A DNA stretch of 64,000 nucleotides from Lineus longissimus (GCF_910592395.1 NC_088315.1:9862501-9926500); one strand, 5' to 3'; counted from the stretch's first letter, positions 46,165 through 58,474 are shown. Notes: generated by a model from the letters alone, not told the origin. Numbers and translations: made by a program.

Positions 46165-49147
46165 CCGGCTATCATTCATTCTTTCAACATCAGTCTACAG
46201 GGTCATGATCCTGAATCACACTTCATTCTAGACCCAAGTCAACCCCTCTGATAGTGGAGACAGGGAAGCAGCTTTTCATTGCAATCACATCCTCCTTCAT
46301 TCATGCAATCTTTAACTTCAGTCTATATAATCATGACCTCGCTGAATCACACTTCATTCTAGACCCAAGTCAACCACACTGATAGTGGAGACAAGGAAGC
46401 GGCTTTTCACTATATCCTCATTCATGCAATCTTTCATCTTCAGTCTGCATGGTCATGACCTCGCTGAATCACACTTCATTCTAGACCCAAGTCAACCACA
46501 CTGATAGTGGAGACAAGGAAGCGGCTTTTCACTTTATCTTCAATCATGCAATCTTTCATCTTCAGTCTGCATGGTCATGACCTCGCTGAATCACACTTCA
46601 TTCTAGACCCAAGTCAACCACACTGATAGTGGAGACAAGGAAGCGGCTTTTCACTTTATCTTCAATCACGCAATCTTTCATCTTCAGTCTGCATGGTCAT
46701 GACCTCGCTGAATCACACTTCAATCTAGACCCAAGTCAACCTCACTGATAGTGGAGACAAGGAAGCGGCTTTTCACTATATCCTCATTCATGCAATCTTT
46801 CATCTGTAGTCTGCATGGTCATGACCTCGCTCAATCACACTTCATTCTAGACCCAAGTCAACCTCACTGATAGTGGAGACAAGGAAGCGGCTTTTCACTA
46901 TATCCTCATTCATGCAATCTTTCATCTTCAGCCTGCATGGTCATGACCTCGCTGAATCACACTTCATTCTAGACGCAAGTCAACCTCACTGATAGTGGAG
47001 ACAAGGAAGCGGCTTTTCACTATATCCTCATTCATGCAATCTTTCATATTCAGTCTACAAGGTCATGACCTCGCTGAATCACACTTCATTCTAAAAGACC
47101 CAAGTCAACCACACTGATAGTGGAGACAAGGAAGCGGCTTTTCACTATATCTTCATTCATGCAATCTTTCATCTTCAGCCTGCATGGTCATGACCTCACT
47201 GAATCACACTTCATTCTAGACCCAAGTCAACCACACTGATAGTGGAGACAAGGAAGCGGCTTTTCACTATATCTTCATTCATGCAATCTTTCATCTTCAG
47301 TCTCCAAGGTCAAGACCTCGCTGAATCACACTTCATTCTAGACCCAAGTCAACCTCACTGATAGTGGAGACAAGGAAGCGGCTTTTCACTTTATCTTCAT
47401 TCATGCTATTTTTCATCTTCAGTCTGCATGGTCATGACCTCGCTGAATCACACTTCATTCTAGACCCAAGTCAACCACACTGATAGTGGAGACAAGGAAG
47501 CGGCTTTTCACTTTATCTTCAATCATGCAATCTTTCATCTTCAGTCTGCATGGTCATGACCTCGCTGAATCACACTTCATTCTAGACCCAAGTCAACCAC
47601 ATTGATAGTGGAGACAAGGAAGCGGCTTTTCACTTTATCTTCAATCATGCAATCTTTCATCTTCAGTCTGCATGGTCATGACCTCGCTGAATCACACTTC
47701 ATTCTAGACCCAAGTCAACCTCACTGATAGTGGAGACAAGGAAGCGGCTTTTCACTTTATCTTCATTCATGCTATTTTTCATCTTCAGTCTGCATGGTCA
47801 TGACCTCGCTGAATCACACTTCATTCTAGACCCAAGTCAACCACACATGCAATCTTTCATCTTCAGTCTGCATGGTCATGACCTCGCTGAATCACACTTC
47901 ATTCTAGACCCAAGTCAACCACACTGATAGTGGAGACAAGGAAGCGGCTTTTCACTTTATCTTCAATCATGCAATCTTTCATCTTCAGTCTGCATGGTAA
48001 TGACCTCGCTGAATCACACTTCAATCTAGACCCAAGTCAACCTCACTGATAGTGGAGACAAGGAAGCGGCTTTTCACTATATCCTCATTCATGCTATCTT
48101 TCATCTTCAGTCTGCTAGGTCATGACCTCGCTCAATCACACTTCATTCTAGACCCAAGTCAACCTCACTGATAGTGGAGACAAGGAAGCGGCTTTTCACT
48201 ATATCCTCATTCATGCAATCTTTCATCTTCAGCCTGCATGGTCATGACCTCGCTGAATCACACTTCATTCTAGACCCAAGTCAACCACACTGATAGTGGA
48301 GACAAGGAAGCGGCTTTTCACTATATCCTCATTCATGCAATCTTTCTTTCATCTTCAGTCTCCAAGGTCATGACCTCGCTGAATCACACTTCATTCTAGA
48401 CCCAAGTCAACCACACTGATAGTGGAGACAAGGAAGCGGCTTTTCACTATATCCTCATTCATGCAATCTTTCTTTCATCTTCAGTCTCCATGGTCATGAC
48501 CTCGCTGAATCACACTTCATTCTAGACCCAAGTCAACCTCATTGATAGTGGAGACAAGGAAGCGGCTTTTCACAATATCTTCATTCATGCAATCTTTCAT
48601 CTTCAGCCTGCATGGTCATGACCTCGCTGAATCACACTTCATTCTAGACCCAAGTCAACCTCACTGATAGTGGAGACAAGGAAGCGGCTTTTCACTATAT
48701 CTTCATTCATTCATTCTTTCAACTTCAGTCTGTATGATCATGACCTCAACGAATCACACTTCATTCTAGACCCATGTCAACCTCACTGATCAGTCATCTC
48801 ACAGTGGAGACAAGGAAGCGGCTTTTCACTATCCTCATTCATGCAATCTTTTAACTTCAGTCCACATGGTCATGACCTCGCTGAATCACACTTCATTCTA
48901 GACCCAAGTCAACCTCATTGATAATGGAGACAAGGAAGCGGCTTTTCACTTTATATTCATTCATGCAATCTTTCAACTTCAGTCCACAAGGTCATGACCT
49001 CGCTGAATCACACTTCATTCTAGACCCAATTCAACCTCATTGATAGTGGAGACAAGGAAGCGGCTTTTCACTTCATCTTCATTCATGCAATCTTTCATCT
49101 TCAGTCTCCATTGTCATGACCTCGCTGAATCACACTTCATTCTAGTC
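46165..49147. repeat. 122-bp tandem satellite, about 24 copies
   Basis: The unit runs ctgatagtggagacaaggaa, gcggcttttcac, tatatc.tcattcatgcaatc, tttcatcttcagtctgcatg, gtcatgacctcgctgaatca, cacttcattctagacccaag, tcaacc. Most copies are over 95% identical. Variants include a copy lacking the gatagtggag half (near 47850), copies with a duplicated tttc (near 48345 and 48468) and one with inserted cagtcatctcac (near 48790). Edge copies are the most diverged, as expected for unequal exchange. Confidence 0.97.
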
Positions 49148-49394
49148 AAGCACTGAACTGGGAATATCATTTTCTAATGAGGAAAGGATTATTTAAGTTG
49201 TTTAATATTTCAATATTGGTAAGGTTTTTCAGGCAACACGCATCTGAGAAATTGATATAAAAAATTCCAGGGTTTATAATCAGTTAAAACAGAGTCTTTC
49301 AAATCAATTTAAAAGACTCTGGTTGAAGAAAAAATTCACATTTCCACGTATCATTATATAAGATTGTATATGTCATATACATACTGAACGGTAT

Positions 49395-52300
49395 AGCTTC
49401 CTACGGTATTCCAATTTTCTAAAAAAACATATATCATGAGAAAGGTCTATAACTAACACAACAAAAAGATTTGTAAAACCATCATCAGAAGCAAGTGAAG
49501 CTTCCTACGGTATTCCAATATTGAGACAACAATAAATAGGCCTACATAGATAGATCTGTAAAACCATCATCAGAAGCAAGTAAGCTTCCTACGGTATTCC
49601 AATATTGAGACAACAATAAATAGGCCTACATAGATAGATCTGCAAAACCATCATCAGAAGCAAGTAAGCTTCCTACGGTATTCCAATATTGAGACAACAA
49701 TAAGTAGGCCTACATAGATCTGCTAAACCATCATCAGAAGCGAGTGAAGCTTCCTACGGTATTCCAATATTGAGACAACAATAAGTAGGCCTACATAGAT
49801 TTGCAAAACCATCATCAGAAGCAAGCAAAGCTTCCTATGGTATTCCAATATTGAGACAATAATAAGTAGTCCTAGTCCTACACAGATCTGTAAAACCATC
49901 ATCAGAAGCAAGTAAAGCTTCCTACGGTATTCCAATATTGAGACAACAGTAAGTAGGCCTACATAGATCTGCAAAACCATCATCAGAAGCGAGTGAAGCT
50001 TCCTACGGTATTCCAATATTGAGACAACAATAAGTAGGCCTACACAGATAGATCTGTAAAACCATCATCAGAAGCAAGTAAAGCTTCCTACATTATGCCA
50101 ATATTGAGACAATAATAAGTAGGCCTACATAGATCTGCAAAACCATCATCAGAAGCAAGCAAAGCTTCCTACGGTATTCCAATATTGAGACAATAATAAG
50201 TAGGCCTACATAGATCTGTAAAACCATCATCAGAAGCAAGTAAAGCTTCCTACGGTATTCCAATATTGAGACAACAATAAGTAGGCCTACATAAATCTGC
50301 TAAACCATCATCAGAAGCGAGTGAAGCTTCCTACGGTATTCCAATATTGAGACAACAAGAAGTAGGCCTACACAGATAGATCTGTAAAACCATCATCAGA
50401 AGCAAGTAAAGCTTCCTACGGTATTCCAATATTGAGACAATAATAAGTAGGCCTACATAGATCTGTAAAACCATCATCAGAAGCAAGTAAAGCTTCCTAC
50501 GGTATTCCAATATTGAGACAACAATAAGTAGGCCTACATAGATCTGCAAAACCATCATCAGAAGCAAGTAAGCTTCCTAGGGTATTCCAATATTGAGACA
50601 ACAATAGGTAGGCCTACATAGATCTGTAAAACCATCATCAGAAGCAAGTAAGCTTCCTACGGTATTCCAATCTTGAGACAACAATTAGTAGGCCTACATA
50701 GATCTGTAAAACCATCATCAGAAGCATGTAAACTTCCTACAGTATTCCAATATTGAGACAACAATAAGTAGGCCTACACAGATAGATCTGTAAAACCATC
50801 ATCAGAAGCAAGTAAGCTTCCTACGGTATTCCAATATTCAGACAACAATAAGTAGGCCTACATAGATCTGCTAAACCATCATCAGAAGCGGGTGAAGCTT
50901 CCTACGGTATTCCAATATTGAGACAACAATAAGTAGGCCTACATAGATCTGCCAAACCATCATCAGAAGCTAGTAAAGCTTCCTACAGTATTTCAATATT
51001 GAGACAACAATAAGTAGGCCTACATAAATCTGCTAAACCATCATCAGAAGCGAGTGAAGCTTCCTACGGTATTCCAATATTGAGACAACAAGAAGTAGGC
51101 CTACACAGATAGATCTGTAAAACCATCATCAGAAGCAAGTAAAGCTTCCTACGGTATTCCAATATTGAGACAATAATAAGTAGGCCTACATAGATCTGTA
51201 AAACCATCATCAGAAGCAAGTAAAGCTTCCTACGGTATTCCAATATTGAGACAACAATAAGTAGGCCTACATAGATCTGCAAAACCATCATCAGAAGCAA
51301 GTAAGCTTCCTAGGGTATTCCAATATTGAGACAACAATAGGTAGGCCTACATAGATCTGTAAAACCATCATCAGAAGCAAGTAAGCTTCCTACGGTATTC
51401 CAATCTTGAGACAACAATTAGTAGGCCTACATAGATCTGTAAAACCATCATCAGAAGCAAGTAAACTTCCTACAGTATTCCAATATTGAGACAACAATAA
51501 GTAGGCCTACACAGATAGATCTGTAAAACCATCATCAGAAGCAAGTAAGCTTCCTACGGTATTCCAATATTCAGACAACAATAAGTAGGCCTACATAGAT
51601 CTGCTAAACCATCATCAGAAGCGGGTGAAGCTTCCTACGGTATTCCAATATTGAGACAACAATAAGTAGGCCTACATAGATCTGCCAAACCATCATCAGA
51701 AGCTAGTAAAGCTTCCTACAGTATTTCAATATTGAGACAACAATAAGTAGGCCTACACAGATAGATCTGCAAAACCATCATCAGAAGCGAGTGAAGCTTC
51801 CTACGGTATTCCAATATTGAGACAACAATAAGTAGGCCTACACAGATAGATCTGTAAAACCATCATCAGAAGCGAGTAAAGCTTCCTACGGTATTCCAAT
51901 TTTGAGACAACAATAAGTAGGCCTACATAGATCTGCTAAACCATCATCAGAAGCGAGTGAAGCTTCCTACGGTATTCCAATATTGAGACAACAATAAGTA
52001 GGCCTACACATATAGATCTGTAAAAGCATCATCAGAAGCAAGTAAAGCTTCCTACGGTATTCCAATATTGAGACAACAATAAGTAGGCCTACATAGATCT
52101 GTAAAACCATCATCAGAAGCAAGTAAAGCTTCCTACGGTATTCCAATATTGAGACAACAATAAATAGGCCTACATAGATAGATCTGCAAAACCATCATCA
52201 GAAGCAAATGAAGCTTCCTACGGTATTCCAATATTGAGACTACAATAAGTAGGCCTACATAGATCTGCAAAACCATCATCAGAAGCGAGTGAAGCTTCCT

Positions 52301-53770
52301 ACGGTATTCCAATCTTGAAACAACAATAAGTAGGCCTCCATAGATCTATAAAACCATCATCAGAAGCAAGTGAAGCTTTCTACGGTATTCCAATATTGAG
52401 ACAATAATAAGTAGGCCTACATTGATCTGTAAAACCATCATCAGAAGCAAGTAAAGCTTCCTACGGTATTCCAATATTGAGGCAACAATAAGTAGGCCTA
52501 CACAGATAGATCTGTAAAACCATCATCAGAAGCAAGTGAAGCTTCCTACGGTATTCCAATATTGAGACAACAATAAGTAGGCCTGCACAGATAGATAAAA
52601 CCATCATCAGAAGCAACTAAAGCTTCCTACGGTATTCCAATCTTGACACAACAATAAGTAGGCCTACATAGATCTGTAAAACTATCATCAAAAGCAAGTT
52701 AAGCTTCCTACGGTATTCCAATATTGAGACAACAATAAGTACTAAGTAGGCCTACATAGATCTGTAAAACCATCATCAGAAGCAAGTTAAGCTACCTACG
52801 GTATTCCAATCTTGAAACAACAATAAGTACTAAGTAGGCCTACATAGATCTGTAAAACCATCATCAGAAGCAAGTTAAGCTTCCTGCGGTATTCCAACCT
52901 CGAGGCAACACTAAGTAGGCCTACATAGATCTGCAAAACCATCATCAGAAGCCAGTGAAGCTTCCTACGGTATTCCAATATTGAGACAACAATAAGTAGG
53001 CCTACATAGATCTGCAAAACCATCATCAGAAGCAAGTAAAGCTTCCTACGGTATTCCAATATTGAGACAACAATAAGTAGGCCTATATAGATCTGTGAAA
53101 CCATCATTAGAAGCAAATAAACTTCCTACGGTATTCCAATATTGAGACAACAATAAATAGGCCTTCACAGATCTGTAAAACCATCATCAGAAGCAAGTGA
53201 TGCTTCCTACGGTATTCCAATATTGAGACAACAATAAGTAGGCCTACACCGATAGATAAAACCATCATCAGAAGCAAGTAAAGCTTCCTACGGTATTCCA
53301 ATCTTGACACAACAATAAGTAGGCCTACATAGATCTGTAAAACCATCATCAGAAGCAAGTAAAGCTTCCTACGATATTCCAATCTTGAGACAATAATAAG
53401 TAGGCCTACATAGATCTGCACAACCATCATCAGAAGCAAGTAAAGCTTCCTACGGTATTCCAGTAATTGAAACAACAATAAGTAGGCCTACATAAATCTG
53501 TAAAACCATCATCAGAAGCAAGTAAGCTTCCTACGGTATTCCAATCTTGAAACAACAATAAGTACTAAGTAGGCCTACATAGATCTGTAAAACCATCATC
53601 AGAAGCAAGTTAAGCTTCCTACGGTATTCCAATATTGAGACAACAATAAGTAGGCCTACATAGATCTGTAAAACCATCATCAGAAGCAAGTGATGCTTCC
53701 TACGGTATTCCAATCTTGAGAAAACAATAAATAGGCCTACATAGTACTAAACCATCATCAGAAGCAAGTT
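49395..53770. repeat. 81-bp tandem satellite, about 50 copies
   Basis: The unit runs aagcttcctacggtattcca, atattgagacaacaataagt, aggcctacatagatctgtaa, aaccatcatcagaagcaagt. Length varies from about 76 to 89 bp through small indels (extra agat; aag loss; tact insertion). It begins with a diverged unit near 49400 and ends 25 bp before the stop codon of the kinase gene at 53798. Confidence 0.97.
50281..51750. repeat. 733-bp direct duplication inside the 81-bp array
   Basis: Segment 50281-51013 (with a few bases beyond) is repeated at 51014-51750, shifted by exactly 733 bp (nine monomers). The two share every private monomer variant (e.g. caacaagaagtagg, agggtattcc, caattagtagg). The only difference I noticed is gcatgtaaac versus gcaagtaaac. 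Confidence 0.93.
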
Positions 53771-53795
53771 CACCGTTATGTTTGGTTTTGTTTGA

Positions 53796-56700
53796 TTAGA
53801 TATCTAGCGATGCAATGGCCTCATCGACCAGTAGCAAGACTGTTTCCAGGTCTGGTCTGGAGTCCTTGTCCTCCTGGAGACAACAGCCAACTGCCTCCTG
53901 TAGCGTCAGACACTTTCCTCGCCTCATAATCTTCCGCAATATGTAACCAATGCTAAAGATGTCAGCCTGCAACGATGTTCGAAGCCCACGTCTAACTTCT
54001 GGTGCCAGATGTGGATGTTTGGTCACGTCTGACTGATACTGGTAGCCTTGCTTATACGTGCATAGACTCAGATCCACAAAGAAGGGTTCTAAGTTATCGT
54101 CAATCAGAATCTTTCTGTCCTTGATGGCATTCACAACAAATCCTTTAGAGTGTAATGTTTGCAGCTTCATGCAGATCTTTTTACCAAGAATGATCCACTC
54201 TTTTTTGGAGAGATGTGGGCCATACCTGATAAACTCGCCCAATGTCGTGCCTTTAGTATACTCGAAGAGCAGAACTGGATGTTGAGGCTGGCACTTACGG
54301 CTGGCCACGCCGCGGAACATGGGTGTCACATCTGTGTCATTGAGAAAGGAATAGACCCTAGCTTCAAACATGAAGCGCTCCCTGTTGGCTAATATCTCAC
54401 ACTTTTTAGCAACACAATTGATAGTCTGGGAGTTCTTAAGACGGAAGCGAACAACAAACTCCTGCCCCAACACATTCCTCGCTGGCCTCCATCTTTGCCC
54501 TGATTCTGGTGGCTTCTGTTGCCATCGGACGGAGTCAGGCTCTATTACCTCAATCACCACAGTGGCCAGTGGATCATCCTTCGGTAGGATCTCGAGCCCA
54601 AGTCGAACCAAACCTGCTGCCTCTAATTCTTCCTGACTTCTTTCATCTCTTTGCTCTTCGCAGTCAAGAGTGGTCTGAATCGTGTATTCTATGATCCCCA
54701 TTGTCTCACAAAGACTTCTTAGGCTTGCCTCGGCAGAGCTGGCTGTTGCTCTTAGATGTGGCCGTAGCTTCAGGCACTGGTCAAACTCCTCAGACAGTTC
54801 AGGGATGTCGATAGTGTGGCAGATGCGACCTATCATGATTCCTAAACTCCAAACATCTCCGGCCTGGCTGCATTGGGATCCATTCTTTATCTCAGGTGCG
54901 AGAAAGTGGGAACGGTCTTGTTTGGCTTCGGATGGGACATTTGTGTAGCAATTATTCTGACCAACAATGCTCGCGTTCCCGAGGTCAATAATGACAGGTT
55001 CATATGCCATGTATGCAGGGCTATCCGCTGATTTCACGACAACGACATTGTCCGTCTTCAGGTCACAATGCAGGATACCCCTGGAATGAATTGCTGCGAG
55101 GTGTTTTGCCAATCTGTAGCAAATAAAAATCCATTGCTCTTTGTTTGGCCCAGGGATTTCGCACAGAAGTTCGAATAATGTCTTGCCATCACCGACCTTC
55201 TCCGTTATAATGCCAAATGGAAGCTTGTCCTCCTGGAAGACTGGCACCAGTCCATGGAACCGAGGAACAGAGGGACAGTCACCAATATAAAGGTTCATCT
55301 TGACCTCCTTCTCAAGGACATCTTCGGCTCGGCTGTGAGATGCAAAATATCTCTTCACAACTACTTGCATCGTCTTCCCACCTCCCAAATCCAGGGAACC
55401 AGACACGGTATCACCAAAAGCACCTTTCCCCAGAATGTGCATATCGGAGTCGTAGGTTATTCTCTTGGATGGGACGAATGGCATAAGCGCCTGCTGGATA
55501 TACCCAGCTGTAGCAGCCCTCCTTGCCAGCACCATCATCCTGTCTATCATCATCGTAATGGTTACGTCTTCTTCGTCAGACTCGGTGGGAGCCGAAAACT
55601 TCCATGCGACCTGTTTGATGGGTGGAATCTTGTTTAAGATATGGGGACGGCATAAGATGTCTTCCAACAAATCAGAATCCAAGAAATAATCTGGAAGGGT
55701 TATGGACTTGAACTCTGGCGGTGGCGGTGGTGGTGGTGGTGGTGGAGGTGGTTGTACTTGTAGAAGTTGATAAGACAATGGCTGGTGACCTTCGTCATGT
55801 CGAGGCCGGGGCGGCGTTGGATGTGCAATATCAACCGGCCTAGGCATCAGACTAACAAACAACGCGTGGTCATCAGTTCGTGTCGGACCGAAGACGGGAG
55901 CCAAAACTGGAAGCTTTCTCGGAATGAAGTTCTCAAATCCAGGTGGTGGTCTTGGCGTTTCATAATAGAATCCAGGAGGCGGTGTGCGATAACTTAGGAC
56001 AAATCCAGTGTAAGGAAACAGGCAAAGGTAGTCATCAAGTAGTCCAACCTGGTGATAGTCGGAAACTTCGGCCAATTCGGTTGGTGGAATTGGTAAGGTC
56101 ATATCGCAAGGTTGTTCTTTCGGTAAAACGGAAACGGATTTATACTGATGAAGAGCGGAAACTCTGGCAGGTTTGGGCAGTCGGAAGGTCACCCACTCAT
56201 GTTGTTCTTGCGGCGAAACGGAAACAGAGACAGAGTCATGTTGTTCTCGCGGTGACACGGAAGCTTCGTCTTCATGAAAAGCGGAAACTGTGGCAAGGTC
56301 GGGCGATCGGAAGGCCACAGAGTCATGTTGCTCTTGCATGGCTTGCGGCGAAGCTGAGACTTTGTCTTCAACGGCTCGAGGCTGATGAGAGGCGGAAACT
56401 ATGGCAGGTTTAGGTGGTTGCCAATTTACATAGTCAGCTGGTTCCTTTGGCAAAGTGGAATTAAAGCTGTCTATGACTTGGTGTTGAGCGGAAAGTTCGG
56501 CTCGTTCGGTTGGTGTGACTGTGAATACGACATCTCTGGGTTGTCTTGTTGGGGAAGAACACGCACTGATCCCTTCAATACATCCAAGCTGTGGCGGTGT
56601 CGGCTTCGGTTTCCTCAGTGGCGAGTCACCCATTGCTAAAAGATCAGACCGCAATCTCCAGCTACGCTGAAAAACATCCCTAGCTATGATATTCATCAGA

Positions 56701-56927
56701 CAATCACACGCATGATCAGAATTAGAATGAAAACATCTCACCCCATGGCAGCCTCCTGTCTTGAAGTTGATGACTGGAGGTGAGATCATGTACTTCTTGT
56801 AAAGGCTCTTCCTTCTTGCCAGCTCGCACCAGTGTGCACTGGTGATCTTCCACCACGTCAGGACTTTGGCGAGGGTTCTATCGACAGAACCATGGTGCTG
56901 AAAAATAAGAGCACAAATTGAAGTCAT
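53796..56927 (-). CDS. Tandem protein kinase - pseudokinase with Pro-rich N-terminus (up to 1043 aa)
   Basis: One long ORF ending in TAA. Residues 130-300 are imperfect 30-40-residue repeats (VTFRLPKPARVSALHQ, SVSVSPQEQH). A Pro12 run lies near 392-405. Kinase domain 1 (about 497-750) keeps the glycine loop GKGAFGDTVSG, the VVVK lysine, the catalytic loop HCDLKTDN, DLG in place of DFG, LAPE and DVWSLG, so it is probably active. Domain 2 (about 790-1040) keeps a lysine (CVAKK), APE (LAPEVRRG) and DIFSIG. However, HRDxKxxN is VNAIKDRK and DFG is DLS, so it is a pseudokinase. The ATG at 56927 follows an acceptor-like ttttacag; another acceptor (tatttttcag) lies at 56898, and a Met at 56633 (MGDSPLRKPKPT) is an alternative start. 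Specificity and named family are unclear; it resembles invertebrate expanded kinases with an 'LHxDLKxDN' loop. Confidence 0.87.
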   Translation of the reverse strand: MTSICALIFQHHGSVDRTLAKVLTWWKITSAHWCELARRKSLYKKYMISPPVINFKTGGCHGVRCFHSNSDHACDCLMNIIARDVFQRSWRLRSDLLAMGDSPLRKPKPTPPQLGCIEGISACSSPTRQPRDVVFTVTPTERAELSAQHQVIDSFNSTLPKEPADYVNWQPPKPAIVSASHQPRAVEDKVSASPQAMQEQHDSVAFRSPDLATVSAFHEDEASVSPREQHDSVSVSVSPQEQHEWVTFRLPKPARVSALHQYKSVSVLPKEQPCDMTLPIPPTELAEVSDYHQVGLLDDYLCLFPYTGFVLSYRTPPPGFYYETPRPPPGFENFIPRKLPVLAPVFGPTRTDDHALFVSLMPRPVDIAHPTPPRPRHDEGHQPLSYQLLQVQPPPPPPPPPPPPEFKSITLPDYFLDSDLLEDILCRPHILNKIPPIKQVAWKFSAPTESDEEDVTITMMIDRMMVLARRAATAGYIQQALMPFVPSKRITYDSDMHILGKGAFGDTVSGSLDLGGGKTMQVVVKRYFASHSRAEDVLEKEVKMNLYIGDCPSVPRFHGLVPVFQEDKLPFGIITEKVGDGKTLFELLCEIPGPNKEQWIFICYRLAKHLAAIHSRGILHCDLKTDNVVVVKSADSPAYMAYEPVIIDLGNASIVGQNNCYTNVPSEAKQDRSHFLAPEIKNGSQCSQAGDVWSLGIMIGRICHTIDIPELSEEFDQCLKLRPHLRATASSAEASLRSLCETMGIIEYTIQTTLDCEEQRDERSQEELEAAGLVRLGLEILPKDDPLATVVIEVIEPDSVRWQQKPPESGQRWRPARNVLGQEFVVRFRLKNSQTINCVAKKCEILANRERFMFEARVYSFLNDTDVTPMFRGVASRKCQPQHPVLLFEYTKGTTLGEFIRYGPHLSKKEWIILGKKICMKLQTLHSKGFVVNAIKDRKILIDDNLEPFFVDLSLCTYKQGYQYQSDVTKHPHLAPEVRRGLRTSLQADIFSIGYILRKIMRRGKCLTLQEAVGCCLQEDKDSRPDLETVLLLVDEAIASLDI

Positions 56928-57910
56928 ATTGATTATCCTGTAAAATCAATCATTGCGGTTTTTGTTGCAATTTTAAGAATAAGTCGAAAGATATACATTG
57001 TTTATGTATCCAAAGATCTTTGATGTGTTTTTAGACATGTTCTGGGCGACTGGTCTAGATTAGAGACCAACTAAGACCGACATGTAAGGTCAGAGGAGAG
57101 GAGGATTTGCGCCTCATGGAAAACGTGTTTACAAGAAGTCGCCTCGTCCTCGTTAAGGAGGTTGTTATTTTATCAGTCTCTCAATCGCATGCAGAAGTTC
57201 AGTTGCCTTCTTCTATTAGACTTTTTTTGCCTTCTTCTACTTAATTAGACTTAGTTTTATGAGACAAAATTTAGTTTGTTCTATTGCTGAAAGTTATATG
57301 AACATGATGTTTGTGGGATAAACAACGCCGATTAATGATAAAAATAAACAGAGGCAAATATTCATTGGTTAGGAAAACTTGCAATGTTATTGTTAAACAT
57401 AGAATAAGCAATAGCATAAAGGTGGTTGACAAGACAAAATAGCACGAGAAAGCAATCCGGCAAAATGGCAAACAGACATTAGCAAGTAAAGCAATATAGC
57501 AATCAGTAAATTTGCACATTTAACATCAGAAAAAAACATCAAACAAACGCGCATATATATCTGTAGCAAGGATATGAATAACAGATCGTCACAGAAAAAC
57601 GGAAGTGACGCAATGGGTAGCATCTTACCAATCTTCCTCCAATCCTGGTTTAATTGAGTGACATCAATTAAAGGACTACAATTACAATATACAAAGATAG
57701 ATGATGTTATATCAAGTTACTTGTAAGTTGTATTGTACATTCTGGGGTAATAAACATAAACATAGACGAATGACGCAAAGGTCAAGGACAACGTATAGCA
57801 ACAGCAGACACGAACTCATCATAGATGGAATGAGTCTTCACATTCAATGTATCTAATACGAGCAGACCCAAAGGCAGGCCATACGAGCTAAATGACAAGT
57901 CATTACTTTT

Positions 57911-58135
57911 TGTAGTAGTCATTAATTTGAAGCAGTCATTAATTTGTATAGTCATCAATTTGTAATGGACATTAATTTGCAGTAGTGATTAATTTGTAGA
58001 AGTGATTAATTTGTAGTAGTCATTAATTTGTAATGGTCATTAATTTGTAGTTGTCATTAATTTGTAGTTCTCATTTATTTGTAGTTGTCATTTATTGGTA
58101 GTGGTCATTAATTTGCAGTTGTTATAAATCTATAG
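57911..58135. repeat. AT-rich 20-bp tandem array (gtagtagtcattaattt type)
   Basis: About eleven units of gtcattaatttgtagtagtc with drift (gtgattaattt, tcatttatttg, gtcatcaattt). It lies about 1 kb upstream of the kinase ORF. Confidence 0.9.
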
Positions 58136-58454
58136 TCAGCACTGGTCACCAAGTTGCAGTGGACAATGATTTGCTGTACATAGTCATTAAGTTGTAAGTT
58201 CTTGTGGTGTCCTAATTCAAATTCAAAACTACATTTAAAAATGGTCACATCCCTGAATCAATGGTTAAAAATGCTGAACAGAAAGAAATTTTATTCATTG
58301 ATTTTTTTGTTGTGCTAAGTATTTTGTAGCAGTCAATGAATAAGTTGCAGTTGTCACTAATTTCGAGGCACTATTTCGGGTCACTAATTTCTAGGCACTT
58401 TGTTGTAATAATGGGTTGATGGGGCTTTGTTGTAATATTACTAATAATGGGTTC

Positions 58455-58474
58455 GGGGGGGGGGGGGGGGGGGG
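58455..58474. repeat. Poly-G tract (20 bases)
   Basis: Longest of several G or C homopolymers (others at 10907, 33488, 33772, 34004, 42783, 58713). Such tracts are prone to assembly and polymerase error. Confidence 0.9.

Noticed and set aside
49723-53713. Minus-strand ORFs reading LEYRRKLYLLLMMVLQIYVG repeats across the 81-bp array.
   Set aside because: 81 bp equals 27 codons, so runs of full-length monomers stay open, but indels in many monomers break the frame and there are no splice sites or conserved start. It is a satellite, not a gene.
45727-53770. Regular direct repeats resembling a CRISPR array.
   Set aside because: Units are contiguous with no unique spacers, lengths exceed CRISPR repeats, and the DNA is eukaryotic.
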